Shown: one piece after another, positions 25,999-35,921 of the stretch
How positions within the stretch are numbered: position 1 is the first letter of the stretch
How the letters are laid out: every line of letters begins with the position of its first letter
DNA from: Blautia faecis
GTDB taxonomy: Bacteria; Bacillota; Clostridia; Lachnospirales; Lachnospiraceae
Direction of reading: 5' to 3'
DNA length: 64,000 nt
NCBI RefSeq assembly: GCF_020554845.1
Contig: NZ_JAJCIA010000012.1
Location: forward strand, 31,824-95,823
The notes under the pieces: generated by a model
Told to the model about the DNA's origin: nothing
What the model saw: the letters and a program-made list of their open reading frames with translations, nothing else
Databases searched by the model: none
Translations under genes and position numbers: made by a program

Positions 25999-27039
25999 AT
26001 GACAGACATTAAGTCGATGACGAAAGACGAACTGAAAAATCTGATGACCGAACTGGGAGAGAAACCCTTTCGGGCAAAGCAGATCTACAGCTGGTTACAT
26101 GAACATCTGGTAACCTCTTATGATGAGATGGGAAACATACCAGGAAAATTAAAAGAAAAACTGAAAGACTATCCCATAGCGGCATTGGAAATGGTGGATG
26201 AACAGGTTTCTGCCATTGACGGCACAAGAAAGTATCTGTTCCGCCTTTCTGATGGAAATGTGATCGAGAGTGTTCTTATGCGTTATAAGCATGGAAATTC
26301 CGTATGTATTTCGTCACAGGTAGGCTGTAAAATGGGGTGCCGTTTTTGTGCTTCCACTATTGGAGGCTGGACAAGAAACCTTCTTCCTTCGGAAATGCTG
26401 GATCAGATTTACAGGATCCAGAGCATAACGGGAGAGCGGGTATCTAATGTAGTAGTAATGGGAACTGGCGAACCTATGGATAATTATGATCATATTGTAC
26501 GCTTTGTACATCTGCTTTCCGATGAAAATGGTCTTAACATCAGCCAGAGGAATATCACCGTATCGACCTGCGGAATTGTTCCAAAAATTTATGAGCTTGC
26601 AAAGGAAAAACTGCAGATTACCCTTGCCCTGTCTCTGCATGCACCAAATGATGAAAAAAGACAGGAACTTATGCCTATTGCACAGCGGTACAGTATGGAC
26701 GAAGTCCTGGATGCATGCCGCAATTATTTTCAGGAGACTGGCAGGAGAATTACTTTTGAATACAGTCTTGTGGCTGGTGTTAATGACAGTGACGAAGATG
26801 CAAGAGAGCTGAGCAGCAGAATCCATGATATTAACTGTCATGTAAATCTAATTCCGGTAAACCCTATTAAGGAGCGTTCTTACAGGCGTTCTACGCATCA
26901 GGCTGTAGAGAATTTTAAAATAAAACTTGAAAAATGCGGAATTAATGTTACTATTAGAAGGGAAATGGGCAGTGACATAGACGGTGCCTGTGGACAATTA
27001 CGAAAAAGTTATATAGAAAAAAGTTACGATCCGCAGTAA
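25999..27039 (+). CDS. rlmN: Dual-specificity RNA methyltransferase (23S A2503 / tRNA A37)
   Basis: A radical SAM enzyme that makes 2-methyladenosine in 23S rRNA and certain tRNAs. The 346 residues have an N-terminal RNA-binding domain (KPFRAKQIYSWLHE), the cluster motif CKMGCRFCAS (about 113-122), MGTGEPMDNYD and two mechanistic cysteines, one in GACGQLR near the C-terminus. ATG 25999 follows rsmB by 10 bp; the family N-terminus (MTDIKSMTKDELK) supports it. Confidence 0.96.
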   Translation: MTDIKSMTKDELKNLMTELGEKPFRAKQIYSWLHEHLVTSYDEMGNIPGKLKEKLKDYPIAALEMVDEQVSAIDGTRKYLFRLSDGNVIESVLMRYKHGNSVCISSQVGCKMGCRFCASTIGGWTRNLLPSEMLDQIYRIQSITGERVSNVVVMGTGEPMDNYDHIVRFVHLLSDENGLNISQRNITVSTCGIVPKIYELAKEKLQITLALSLHAPNDEKRQELMPIAQRYSMDEVLDACRNYFQETGRRITFEYSLVAGVNDSDEDARELSSRIHDINCHVNLIPVNPIKERSYRRSTHQAVENFKIKLEKCGINVTIRREMGSDIDGACGQLRKSYIEKSYDPQ

Positions 27040-27100
27040 CGAAAAACTGGTGTTTCTATGTTGAACAACAGTACGAAAAGGACAGAAAGCGAGAAGTGAC

Positions 27101-27847
27101 ATGAGGGTATATTCAGCTACGAATATAGGAATGAAGCGGAAGATGAACCAGGATTATGTGTTCGCTTCCCAGGACACAGTTGGAAATCTCCCGAACCTCT
27201 TTGCTGTTGCTGATGGAATGGGAGGACACAATGCAGGTGATTATGCGTCCTCTCACGCGGTCAGGATACTGGTAGATGAAATCAGGGAGGATACGGATTA
27301 TAATCCTGTAAAGGTAATCCGTCATGCCATTGAGACTGCGAACACAGAAATTATAGAACAGGCGCAGAAGGATGAGAAGCTTCGTGGAATGGGAACTACT
27401 ATGGTAGTAGCCACCATTGTAGGTCAGTATGCTTATGTTGCCAATGTGGGAGACAGCAGACTATATGTGGTGGATAAACAGCTGAGGCAGATTACCAGGG
27501 ATCATTCACTGGTTCAGGAAATGGTAAGAATGGGTGAAATCACTGCTGAGGAGGCAAGAAATCATCCGGATAAAAACATTATCACCAGAGCTCTGGGAGC
27601 AGAAAAAACTGTAGACGTGGATTTCTTTGATATGCGTCTGGAACCGGGAAGTACGATCCTGATGTGTTCCGATGGTCTCAGCAATATGGTGGAAGACAAA
27701 AAAATGGAAGAAATCATATTGAATTCTGATGAGGATATCACCTGGAAGGGAAATACTCTTATCCAGGAAGCCAACAACAACGGCGGCAAGGATAACATTG
27801 CAATCATATTGATAGAACCATTCACGAATGAGGTGGAAACATGTTAA
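27101..27847 (+). CDS. stp: PP2C-family serine/threonine phosphatase
   Basis: The phosphatase that opposes the PASTA kinase encoded next. The 248 residues have all PP2C metal motifs: KRKMNQDY, VADGMGGHNAGDYAS (about 39-53), GTTMVVA, NVGDSRLYV (about 115), SDGLSN (about 190) and GGKDNIAIILI. It overlaps the kinase start by 7 bp, the usual stp-prkC arrangement in Firmicutes. Confidence 0.95.
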   Translation: MRVYSATNIGMKRKMNQDYVFASQDTVGNLPNLFAVADGMGGHNAGDYASSHAVRILVDEIREDTDYNPVKVIRHAIETANTEIIEQAQKDEKLRGMGTTMVVATIVGQYAYVANVGDSRLYVVDKQLRQITRDHSLVQEMVRMGEITAEEARNHPDKNIITRALGAEKTVDVDFFDMRLEPGSTILMCSDGLSNMVEDKKMEEIILNSDEDITWKGNTLIQEANNNGGKDNIAIILIEPFTNEVETC

Positions 27848-30084
27848 AGACAGGTATGATTATAGCAGAACGCTATGAAATTGTAAGTAAAATCGGTACC
27901 GGCGGAATGGCGGACGTATATAAGGCAATGGACCATAAACTGAACCGTTTTGTGGCAGTTAAGGTTCTGAAGCCGGAATTCAGGGAAGATGCAACTTTTG
28001 TAAAGAAATTCAGAAGTGAAGCGCAGGCAGCAGCAGGTCTTACCCATCCAAACATAGTAAATGTATTTGATGTAGGCGATGATGAGGGTGTTTATTATAT
28101 CGTAATGGAGCTGATCGAGGGAATCACTCTTAAGGAGTATATTTCCAAGAAAGGTAAGCTTTCGGTAAAGGAAGCTACCAGTATTGCCATTCAGGTATCT
28201 ATGGGACTTGAGGCAGCACACAGCCACGGCATTGTACATCGTGATGTGAAGCCTCAGAATATTATTATTTCCACAGACGGCAAAGTAAAGGTAACAGACT
28301 TTGGAATTGCAAGAGCTGCTTCTTCCAATACCATCAGCTCCAATGTTATGGGGTCTGTACATTACAGCTCACCGGAGCAGGTACGAGGCGGCTACAGCGA
28401 TGAGAAGAGTGATATCTACTCACTTGGTATCACCTTATATGAAATGGTAACAGGACGTGTCCCTTTTGACGGAGATACTACAGTTGCCATTGCAATCAAA
28501 CATCTTCAGGAAGAGATGGTACCGCCAAGTGTTTATTCCCCGGATCTGCCGTACAGTCTGGAACAGATCATTATGAAATGTACCCAGAAGAGTGTGGATC
28601 GCAGATATAATAAGATGGAGGATGTGATCGAGGATCTGAAGCATTCTCTTATTGACCCGCAGGGAGATTTTGTGAAGCTTACATCTGTAGATACAGATGC
28701 TAAGACGGTTGTAATTTCTGATGAAGAGCTTGGAGAGATCAAGCATACTCCGAAGCAGACTCTTAAGCCGGATATAGAAACTCTGGAAAAAGAACTGAAT
28801 GAGACAAACTACGATGATGATGACGATTTCGAGTATGATAATAAGGAAGAGAGCTCGAAAGGCTCCAGAAAGAACCGGGATCGTGAACGAAGCAGAGAGC
28901 GGGAAGAGAGAGAAAGACGTATCAAAAAGCAGAAAAGAGGCGTCAGTGTAGCTGGAAGTATTATTGCTTTGATCATAGGTGCCGCAGTTCTGATCGCGGT
29001 AATTCTTGTTGTGGGAAAGGCAGCAGGTCTGATCGGAGACAGCAAGGATTCTTCTTTGGATCAGCAGAATCAGCAGGCACAGGTTACCCAGGCTGCTGAC
29101 GAAGATGATGGTATGGTACCAGTACCTGATCTTATCGGTAAGACAGAGGCTGAGGCACAGGAACTTTGCGCTTCTGTAAATATCGGAATGACCTACAAAG
29201 GTGAAGAGGCTTCCACACAGGAAAAAGGCAAGATTTCTTCACAGGATCCTGTACAGGGAACAAAGGTAGCTAAAAATTCAACTGTTAACTATTATTTAAG
29301 TAAAGGTTCTGAGTCCGTTACCCTTACAGATATGTTCGGTCAGAATGGCGCTTTGGCGCAGGAAACTCTGGAAAGCCAGGGCTTAACGGTTCAGATCAAT
29401 AAGATTTACCCGGATGAAAGTCAGTCTTCTATGGTAGACATTGGATGTGTCCTTGATACTGAGCCTGCAGCAGGAACTACTGTCAAGGCAGGCGATACAG
29501 TTACTCTTACCATCAGCCGTGGTATTAATTATGGTGACAGTGTACAGGTGCCAGATGTAACCGGAATGGAGAAGAATGATGCAATTGCCAAGCTTGGCAA
29601 ATTCATTAATATTAATGTGGAAATGCAGATGAGCACAGACGTTGCAGAGGGAACTGTTATCTCTCAGGATCCTATAGGATATACAGATGACAACCCGGTA
29701 TATGCAGATCCGGATAACGATACGATCACTCTTATTGTAAGCAGTGGAAGTCAGGATACTTCTTCACAGAATACTGAGGATCAGAGTTCCTCTGATACTA
29801 CTGCAGCAGTAGCAAATGGCGAAGTATGGAAATGTACACAGAAACTGAAGACGCCTATCGGATATAATGGAGGTCTGATCAGACTGGAGCTTGTTCAGAA
29901 TGTAGGCGGCGCTCCAAAAGCAAGCTCTGTGGTAGAAGGACAGCAGCTTACTTTCCCATATCAGCTGGATATTACAGGTGCACCAGGAGTTGCTGAGGGT
30001 ACTTTATATCTGTCTGAGCAGCAATCTGATGGAAGCTATCAGGAACTTGGCCATTATCCTCTTACTTTTGAGAAGGTTGAGTAA
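27841..30084 (+). CDS. prkC: Serine/threonine protein kinase with PASTA domains
   Basis: A membrane kinase of 747 residues that senses muropeptides or lipid II and controls growth and cell wall synthesis. The kinase domain is at about 10-275 (GTGGMADVYKA, VAVKVLK, HRDVKPQNIII, VTDFGIARA). An acidic and then basic linker leads to one membrane helix (about 365-390). Outside are three PASTA repeats (about 420-485, 487-555, 558-640) and a C-terminal beta domain of about 90 residues. Substrates may include division proteins of the dcw cluster (inference). rsgA follows 3 bp later. Confidence 0.96.
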   Translation: MLKTGMIIAERYEIVSKIGTGGMADVYKAMDHKLNRFVAVKVLKPEFREDATFVKKFRSEAQAAAGLTHPNIVNVFDVGDDEGVYYIVMELIEGITLKEYISKKGKLSVKEATSIAIQVSMGLEAAHSHGIVHRDVKPQNIIISTDGKVKVTDFGIARAASSNTISSNVMGSVHYSSPEQVRGGYSDEKSDIYSLGITLYEMVTGRVPFDGDTTVAIAIKHLQEEMVPPSVYSPDLPYSLEQIIMKCTQKSVDRRYNKMEDVIEDLKHSLIDPQGDFVKLTSVDTDAKTVVISDEELGEIKHTPKQTLKPDIETLEKELNETNYDDDDDFEYDNKEESSKGSRKNRDRERSREREERERRIKKQKRGVSVAGSIIALIIGAAVLIAVILVVGKAAGLIGDSKDSSLDQQNQQAQVTQAADEDDGMVPVPDLIGKTEAEAQELCASVNIGMTYKGEEASTQEKGKISSQDPVQGTKVAKNSTVNYYLSKGSESVTLTDMFGQNGALAQETLESQGLTVQINKIYPDESQSSMVDIGCVLDTEPAAGTTVKAGDTVTLTISRGINYGDSVQVPDVTGMEKNDAIAKLGKFININVEMQMSTDVAEGTVISQDPIGYTDDNPVYADPDNDTITLIVSSGSQDTSSQNTEDQSSSDTTAAVANGEVWKCTQKLKTPIGYNGGLIRLELVQNVGGAPKASSVVEGQQLTFPYQLDITGAPGVAEGTLYLSEQQSDGSYQELGHYPLTFEKVE

Positions 30085-30087
30085 TCC

Positions 30088-30966
30088 ATGCAGGGAAAGA
30101 TCATTAAAGGAATTGCAGGTTTCTATTATATCTATGCGGAAGACGGCAATATTTACGAATGTAAGGCAAAAGGAATTTTTCGAAAGGATAATTTCAAGCC
30201 TCTGGTAGGTGATAATGTGGAGATTACCGTTTTGAATGAGGAGGAGAAGGAAGGCAGTGTAACTTCCATTCTTCCCCGCCGCAATTCGCTTATCCGTCCT
30301 GCTGTAGCCAATGTAGATCAGGCGTTTTTGATTTTTGCCATGGAGAATCCAAAGCCTAATTTCCTTCTTCTGGACCGCTTTCTGATCATGATGGAGCAGC
30401 AGAAAATTCCCGTGGTTATCTGCTTCAATAAGAAAGATGTGGGAGAGAAGAAAGAAATGGAAAAGCTTTACGAAATATACACTGGATGTGGATATTGTGT
30501 AGTGCTTTCCAGTACCTATGAGGGAGAGGGAATGGACGAGATCCGCGAGATACTGAAGGGAAAAACAACAGTAGTTGCAGGACCTTCCGGTGTGGGGAAA
30601 TCTTCCATTACCAACTGTATGCAGGGTGAAGTGCAGATGGAGACTGGCGAGATCAGCAAAAAACTGAAGCGCGGCAAGCATACCACCAGACATTCCCAGG
30701 TAATCCCGGTGGAGAAGAATACTTTCCTGGTGGATACTCCGGGATTTTCTTCTTTGTATCTTACCGATATGAAGGAAGAGGAGCTTCGGGATTACTTCCC
30801 GGAATTTGTAATGTATGAGCCGCAATGCCGGTTTCAGGGGTGTATGCACATTCATGAACCGGGCTGTGCAGTGAAGAAAGCTCTGTCTGAAGGTAAAATT
30901 AGTCAGCAGCGGTATGACAACTATCTGGCTTTATATGAGGAATTAAAAGAGAAAAGGAGATACTAA
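30088..30966 (+). CDS. rsgA: Ribosome small-subunit GTPase A
   Basis: A GTPase of 292 residues for 30S ribosome maturation. It has an OB domain (about 1-65), a GTPase domain whose motifs are circularly permuted as is normal for this family (NKKD first, then GPSGVGKSS, then DTPGFSS) and a C-terminal zinc site (C-x-FQGCMHIHEPGC). It sits between prkC and rpe, an order common in Firmicutes. Confidence 0.97.
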   Translation: MQGKIIKGIAGFYYIYAEDGNIYECKAKGIFRKDNFKPLVGDNVEITVLNEEEKEGSVTSILPRRNSLIRPAVANVDQAFLIFAMENPKPNFLLLDRFLIMMEQQKIPVVICFNKKDVGEKKEMEKLYEIYTGCGYCVVLSSTYEGEGMDEIREILKGKTTVVAGPSGVGKSSITNCMQGEVQMETGEISKKLKRGKHTTRHSQVIPVEKNTFLVDTPGFSSLYLTDMKEEELRDYFPEFVMYEPQCRFQGCMHIHEPGCAVKKALSEGKISQQRYDNYLALYEELKEKRRY

Positions 30967-30970
30967 AACT

Positions 30971-31642
30971 ATGTATCAGCTATGCCCTTCCATTTTATCA
31001 GCGGATTTTAACCGTCTGGGCGAACAGATTAAAATTCTTGAAAACGAAGGAGTTGAATGGCTCCATATTGATGTTATGGATGGAGATTTTGTACCGAGCA
31101 TTTCCTTTGGTATGCCGGTGATCAAATCCATCCGTAAAGAATCCAAGATGTTTTTTGATGTTCATCTTATGGTGACAGAGCCGGAAAGATACATTCAGGA
31201 TTTTGTAAATTGTGGTGCGGATTCCATCACCGTTCATGCTGAGGCATGTGAGGATCTGGAACGTACTATAGAGCGTATCAAGGATGCAGGAGTGAAAGTT
31301 GGTGTTTCCATCAAGCCTGCAACTCCGGTAAATGATATCAGCCATATGCTTGAGGATGTGGATATGGTTTTGGTAATGACTGTTCAGCCTGGCTTTGGCG
31401 GACAGAAATATATGGACGAGTGTACAGAGAAGATTCAGGAACTGAGAGAACTGATCGACAAAGAGAATCTGAATGTGGATATTGAGGTTGACGGTGGAAT
31501 CAATGAAGGTACCATAGAGACTGTTATGAAAGCTGGTGCCAATATCTTTGTTGCCGGATCCTGGGTATTCGGCGGTGATATTGCCCAGAATGTCCGCCAT
31601 ATTCAGAAACAGATCGAAGAGATTGGTGACAGGATTGAGTGA
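30971..31642 (+). CDS. rpe: Ribulose-phosphate 3-epimerase
   Basis: Interconverts ribulose-5-phosphate and xylulose-5-phosphate. The 223 residues form a TIM barrel with LCPSILSADF, WLHIDVMDGDFVPSISFG, FDVHLMV (metal ligands His and Asp), VMTVQPGFGGQKYM and EVDGGINEGT. It overlaps or abuts thiN downstream and follows rsgA by 4 bp. Confidence 0.97.
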   Translation: MYQLCPSILSADFNRLGEQIKILENEGVEWLHIDVMDGDFVPSISFGMPVIKSIRKESKMFFDVHLMVTEPERYIQDFVNCGADSITVHAEACEDLERTIERIKDAGVKVGVSIKPATPVNDISHMLEDVDMVLVMTVQPGFGGQKYMDECTEKIQELRELIDKENLNVDIEVDGGINEGTIETVMKAGANIFVAGSWVFGGDIAQNVRHIQKQIEEIGDRIE

Positions 31643-31650
31643 GAGATAGA

Positions 31651-32328
31651 ATGATAGATACAGTAATCGTAAGCGGGGGCATGATCCAGAAAGATTTTGC
31701 CCTCGATTTTATAAGAAAAATAGAAGAAGAGCGAAAAGGAAAGAAGCTGCTTTTGCTGGCGGCTGACAGAGGACTGGATTTCTTTCTGGAAACAGGTCTT
31801 GTCCCGGATATTGTGGACGGTGATTTTGACAGTTTATCAGGTGCTGGAAAGGCATATCTGGAGAGTCTTGACCATACAGAAATTGTCAGACTGAATCCTG
31901 AAAAGGATGATACAGATACCCAGTCTACTTTAAATCTGGCAATAAGAAGAGGGGCAAAGAATATTCTTATTCTTGGCGCAACTGGTGGAAGACTGGATCA
32001 TTTTATTGGAAACATGGGACTTTTGGGATATGGCAGACAAAAGGGTGTCAATGTGATCCTGGCAGATGCTCAGAATTACATCTGTCTTGTGGAAAATGGC
32101 CATATTATTCGAAAAGACAGTCAATTCGGAAAATATGTTTCCTTTTTCGCAGCCGGTGAAACGGTTGAAGGTCTTACTTTGAAGGGGTTTAAATACCCAT
32201 TGGATCATTACCGCCTTACTACAGATAACTGTGGCCGCACCGTTAGCAACGAGATCCAGGAAGAAAAGGCCAAGGTACTCTACGAAAAAGGCAGTCTTCT
32301 TATGATCATGTCCAGAGATTTGAAATAA
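31651..32328 (+). CDS. thiN: Thiamine pyrophosphokinase
   Basis: Converts thiamine plus ATP to thiamine pyrophosphate. The 225 residues carry LLLAADRGLDF, PDIVDGDFDSL, NPEKDDTDTQSTLNLAI (catalytic Asp cluster) and the C-terminal beta domain (GLTLKGFKYPLDHYRL). The ATG at 31651 lies 8 bp past the rpe stop; a GTG at 31639 overlapping rpe is a possible alternative start. It is the last gene of the murE operon, followed by a terminator. Confidence 0.93.
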   Translation: MIDTVIVSGGMIQKDFALDFIRKIEEERKGKKLLLLAADRGLDFFLETGLVPDIVDGDFDSLSGAGKAYLESLDHTEIVRLNPEKDDTDTQSTLNLAIRRGAKNILILGATGGRLDHFIGNMGLLGYGRQKGVNVILADAQNYICLVENGHIIRKDSQFGKYVSFFAAGETVEGLTLKGFKYPLDHYRLTTDNCGRTVSNEIQEEKAKVLYEKGSLLMIMSRDLK

Positions 32329-32347
32329 ATGATGTATTACAAAAGAG

Positions 32348-32386
32348 AAACACTTCATATTCAATTGGAAATATGAGGTGTTTTTT
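32348..32386 (+). terminator. Terminator of the murE-thiN operon
   Basis: ACACTTCATATT pairs with AATATGAGGTGT (one G-U) and runs into TTTTTT. Confidence 0.88.
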
Positions 32387-32505
32387 CAAATTTATCAGAT
32401 TGTCCAGAGCTTTTGTCTTGATGGAAAGAGTTGGGTATGCTAAAATAAAAAGATGTATAGAGAAGACAATATGGGGCCGGAAATATATCATATTTTTATT
32501 GTTTG

Positions 32506-32514
32506 TGGTATAAT
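32506..32514 (+). promoter_or_regulatory. Extended -10 promoter of ychF
   Basis: TGGTATAAT is an extended -10 element; no good -35 box is visible. Transcription would start about 55 bp before ychF. Confidence 0.5.
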
Positions 32515-32575
32515 AACAAAAGAATGGCGTAAAGAAATGTCAAACGCCCCTAAAAATAAGGAGAAATAGGATAAA

Positions 32576-33673
32576 ATGAAATTAGGTATCGTTGGACTTC
32601 CAAATGTAGGAAAAAGTACACTTTTTAATTCCCTGACAAAGGCTGGTGCAGAATCTGCGAACTATCCATTCTGTACCATTGACCCGAATGTGGGAGTTGT
32701 TACTGTGCCGGATGAAAGACTTGCACTGCTTGGTGATTTTTATCATTCCAAGAAAGTGACACCGGCCGTTATAGAATTTGTTGACATTGCAGGACTTGTA
32801 AAGGGCGCTTCTAAGGGAGAAGGTCTTGGAAACCAGTTCCTTGCAAACATCCGTGAAGTTGATGCAATCGTTCATGTAGTACGCTGTTTTGAGGATACCA
32901 ATGTAATTCACGTAGATGGAAGCATTGATCCGATCCGTGATATTGAGACTATCAACCTGGAGCTTATTTTCTCTGATCTTGAGATCCTGGAGAGAAGAAT
33001 TGCAAAGGTTACCAAGACTGCCCGCATGGACAAAGAAGCTGCTAAAGAGCTTGATTTCCTTCAGAAGATCAAGAAGTGGCTGGAAGACGGCAAGATGGCC
33101 ATCACTATGGAACTGGAGAATGAGGATGAGGAAGCATGGATGGGAACTTACAATCTGCTCACTCAGAAACCGGTTATTTACGCTGCAAATGTGGCAGAGG
33201 ACGATCTTGCAAATGATGGTGCTGACAATGCGCATGTACAGGCTGTAAGAAAATATGCTGCAGAGCAGAACAGTGAGATTTTCGTAATCTGTGCCCAGAT
33301 CGAGGAAGAAATTTCCGAGCTGGATGAGGATGAAAGAAAAATGTTCCTGGAGGATCTTGGACTTAAGGAATCAGGACTTGAGAAGCTGGTTAAGGCAAGT
33401 TATCATCTTCTTGGACTTATGAGCTTCCTGACCTCAGGAGAAGATGAGACCAGAGCATGGACCATAAAGATTGGAACCAAGGCTCCGCAGGCTGCAGGTA
33501 AGATTCATTCTGATTTTGAACGTGGATTCATTAAAGCTGAGGTAGTAAACTATCAGGATCTTCTTGACTGTGGCTCCTATGCAGGTGCAAGAGAAAAAGG
33601 TCTTGTAAGAATGGAAGGTAAGGATTACGTAGTACAGGATGGCGATGTGATCTTATTCCGTTTCAATGTCTGA
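32576..33673 (+). CDS. ychF: Redox-regulated ATPase YchF (Obg family)
   Basis: A universally conserved Obg-like NTPase that prefers ATP and binds ribosomes. The 365 residues have G1 [12 protein letters not shown] at the N-terminus, the [20 protein letters not shown] stretch (about 65-84), a coiled-coil insertion and a C-terminal TGS domain ([20 protein letters not shown], then [12 protein letters not shown]). It has its own promoter; lgt follows 29 bp later. Confidence 0.97.
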   Translation: MKLGIVGLPNVGKSTLFNSLTKAGAESANYPFCTIDPNVGVVTVPDERLALLGDFYHSKKVTPAVIEFVDIAGLVKGASKGEGLGNQFLANIREVDAIVHVVRCFEDTNVIHVDGSIDPIRDIETINLELIFSDLEILERRIAKVTKTARMDKEAAKELDFLQKIKKWLEDGKMAITMELENEDEEAWMGTYNLLTQKPVIYAANVAEDDLANDGADNAHVQAVRKYAAEQNSEIFVICAQIEEEISELDEDERKMFLEDLGLKESGLEKLVKASYHLLGLMSFLTSGEDETRAWTIKIGTKAPQAAGKIHSDFERGFIKAEVVNYQDLLDCGSYAGAREKGLVRMEGKDYVVQDGDVILFRFNV

Positions 33674-33702
33674 TAAGTAATAGAAACAGAGGGATAGCAT
33701 AA

Positions 33703-35061
33703 ATGTCAATTCAGTTTCCGAATCTGGGAATAAACCTGGATTATGTGGGGAAATCCATTCAAATATTTGGATTTGAGATTACATTTTTTGGCCTTGTAAT
33801 AGCTCTGGGAATGCTTCTGGGAATGGGAATTGTGATTCTGGAAGCGAAGCGCTGCGGCGAGAATAAAGACGATTATCTGGAAATGATGATCATATCCCTG
33901 CTTCTGGGTGTGGTCGGATCCAGAATGCTTTATGTTTTATGTTCCTGGAATCTTTATAAGGGCAATATTATTGAGATCTTTAATGTGAGAAATGGCGGAC
34001 TTACATTCTACGGCGGTCTGTTTGGAGGAATGCTGGGAGCTGCCATTTACTGCGGCGTGCGCAGAAAATCTTTTATGCAGATGGCAGATACTGCCAGCAT
34101 GGGAATCGTTATTGCGCAGATAATAGGAAGGTGGGGAGATTTCTTTAACAGGGAATCTTTCGGTGAGTATACCAACAGCATATTTGCAATGCAGCTCCCT
34201 TTATCTGCTGTGCGTTCCAGCGAAGTGACATCTGCAATGAGGGAAAACCTGGAGACAATAGGTGGAACTTCTTATATTCAAGTACATCCGGTTTTCTTAT
34301 ACGAGAGTCTTTGGTGTCTGCTTTTGTTTCTCCTGATGCTTGTGTGGAAGCGCAAAAAACATTTCCACGGAGAAGTATTTCTGAAATATCTGGCAGGATA
34401 TGGTCTCGGACGATTTTGCATAGAACTTCTTCGAACAGACAAGCTTATGATTCCGGGAACTTCTGTTGGAATTTCCCAGCTGATCTCAGCAGCACTGTTT
34501 GTAATCTGTGCTATGATCGCAGTTGTGGAAGAAACCATGGCGAAAAAGAGGGCGGCAAGGCGCAGACGCAGGAGAGAACAGGACTATGAAGCGCAGGAAA
34601 GAGCAGCCAGAGAAGCTGAAGCAGAAGAATACAGAGACCGGCTCAGACTGGAGAGAGCTTTTGCAGATGGAGATGCCGCAGGTGTTCCGGAAGTCTATAA
34701 CGGAACAGCATCTGCTTATGAACATGATTCCGAAGAATCAGAAGAAACTTCGTCTGTGGAAGAAGAGCATCCGGAAGAAGATCCTCAGGATGAAAAGAAC
34801 ACAGAGAAAATCGTGGAAGAGGAAAATTCAGTTGCTGAGGATTTCTATGAGAAGGACTCAGAGAAAGATACAGAAGAAATTTCTGAGGAGGAAGCCTTTC
34901 CAAAAGCTTCCGGTACAGAAAATTATGTGGAAGAAAATGCCGGGATTTCTGAAGAAGAAACTGTTGCTGCGAAGGGTCCGACAGCTTCAGAAGAAGATGA
35001 ATGGTTGTATAGCCAGCCGCGCAGATTTGCGAAAAAACCTGCCCATGAGCAGAAAGATTGA
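33703..35061 (+). CDS. lgt: Prolipoprotein diacylglyceryl transferase with long acidic C-terminal tail
   Basis: Transfers diacylglycerol to the lipobox cysteine of prolipoproteins in the membrane. Residues 1 to about 285 hold the seven helices and the motifs GGLTFYGGLFGG and HPVFLYES. The signature reads GRWGDFFNRESFG; the asparagine normally following the G is aspartate. The rest, about 165 residues, starts with a basic stretch (KKRAARRRRRREQ) and continues as a highly acidic Glu/Asp/Ser-rich tail absent from standard Lgt proteins of about 260-290 residues. The tail is in frame with no sign of a sequencing error and ends before a terminator. Confidence 0.92.
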   Translation: MSIQFPNLGINLDYVGKSIQIFGFEITFFGLVIALGMLLGMGIVILEAKRCGENKDDYLEMMIISLLLGVVGSRMLYVLCSWNLYKGNIIEIFNVRNGGLTFYGGLFGGMLGAAIYCGVRRKSFMQMADTASMGIVIAQIIGRWGDFFNRESFGEYTNSIFAMQLPLSAVRSSEVTSAMRENLETIGGTSYIQVHPVFLYESLWCLLLFLLMLVWKRKKHFHGEVFLKYLAGYGLGRFCIELLRTDKLMIPGTSVGISQLISAALFVICAMIAVVEETMAKKRAARRRRRREQDYEAQERAAREAEAEEYRDRLRLERAFADGDAAGVPEVYNGTASAYEHDSEESEETSSVEEEHPEEDPQDEKNTEKIVEEENSVAEDFYEKDSEKDTEEISEEEAFPKASGTENYVEENAGISEEETVAAKGPTASEEDEWLYSQPRRFAKKPAHEQKD

Positions 35062-35096
35062 TCATATGATTGTCAGATACCTGAATCTGGACTAAA

Positions 35097-35145
35097 CAAA
35101 ACGTTATTTTGGTGGGAGCGAATCCCACTGAAGTGGCGTTTTTTT
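35097..35145 (+). terminator. Terminator of the ychF-lgt unit
   Basis: GTGGGA-GCGAA-TCCCAC hairpin inside an outer AACG ... CGTTTTTTT pairing. A second hairpin, TCCTGC-AGG-GCAGGA, lies at about 35192-35206. Confidence 0.75.
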
Positions 35146-35296
35146 GTGTGTAATAGGTAATTTCGCTGGAATTTCCGGCAATATAAAAAGTCCTGCAGGG
35201 CAGGATTTATTTGTATATAAAAATTTTTTGACTGCATTTTCGCTGTTTGTAAGGACTTTGTAACAGAATTATGTAATAGATTTCATAATTTCCCAC

Positions 35297-35381
35297 TTGT
35301 AATTTAGGGGCAAATGGGTTAGAATGGGTTCATAAGTGGTAGGAAGTGGAGAAAAGTGGTGACAAATGGGGACGAAGTGGC
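35297..35381 (+). promoter_or_regulatory. mraZ promoter with MraZ operator repeats
   Basis: TTGTAA (35297-35302) and TAGAAT (35320-35325), 17-bp spacer. Seven copies of an AARTGG-type motif occur at 10- to 11-bp steps from 35312 to 35380 (AAATGGG, GAATGGG, AAGTGG three times, AAATGG, AAGTGG). Such helically phased direct repeats match how MraZ binds its own promoter. Two copies overlap the -10 region, consistent with autorepression. Confidence 0.75.
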
Positions 35382-35453
35382 AGAACTTCCATTTGTTTCC
35401 CGTCATGAGATACGAGGGGGAGACTCGTATTTCACGAGAGTAGGTGAGTTTTT

Positions 35454-35885
35454 ATGTTCATGGGCGAGTACAATCACACAATCGACGCGAAGGGGCGTTT
35501 GATCATCCCGGCGAAATTTCGGGAACCTTTAGGTGAGGAATTTGTTCTTACCAGAGGACTTGATGGTTGTCTTTATATTTATCCTATGGATGAATGGGAA
35601 GCCTTTGAAGAGAAACTCCGTGCATTACCACTTACAAATAAAGACGCTAGAGCCTTTTCGCGCTTCTTTGTTGCAGGTGCAACAACATGTGAACTGGACA
35701 AGCAGGGGAGAATTCTCGTACCACAGACGTTACGTGAGTTCGCTGGTCTGGAGAAAGATGTTATTCTGGCTGGAAACTTAAGCAGAGTAGAAGTCTGGAG
35801 CAAGGAGAAATGGAGCGAGAATTGCAATTATGACGATATGGACAGCATTGCTGCCGACATGGAGAACATGGGAATCGTCATCTGA
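35454..35885 (+). CDS. mraZ: Transcriptional regulator MraZ
   Basis: An AbrB-fold DNA-binding regulator of the division and cell wall cluster, 143 residues with two SpoVT/AbrB-like repeats: [20 protein letters not shown] (about 2-21) and [20 protein letters not shown] (about 75-94). First gene of the dcw cluster, directly downstream of phased repeats that it probably binds itself. Confidence 0.96.
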   Translation: MFMGEYNHTIDAKGRLIIPAKFREPLGEEFVLTRGLDGCLYIYPMDEWEAFEEKLRALPLTNKDARAFSRFFVAGATTCELDKQGRILVPQTLREFAGLEKDVILAGNLSRVEVWSKEKWSENCNYDDMDSIAADMENMGIVI

Positions 35886-35921
35886 GCATAAAATAAGCGA
35901 GAAATCCAACAGGAGACGGAA

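Noticed and set aside
30088..30966. Circularly permuted GTPase motifs in rsgA
   Set aside because: This order is the known normal state of RsgA proteins, unlike the permuted binding protein at 9.9 kb.
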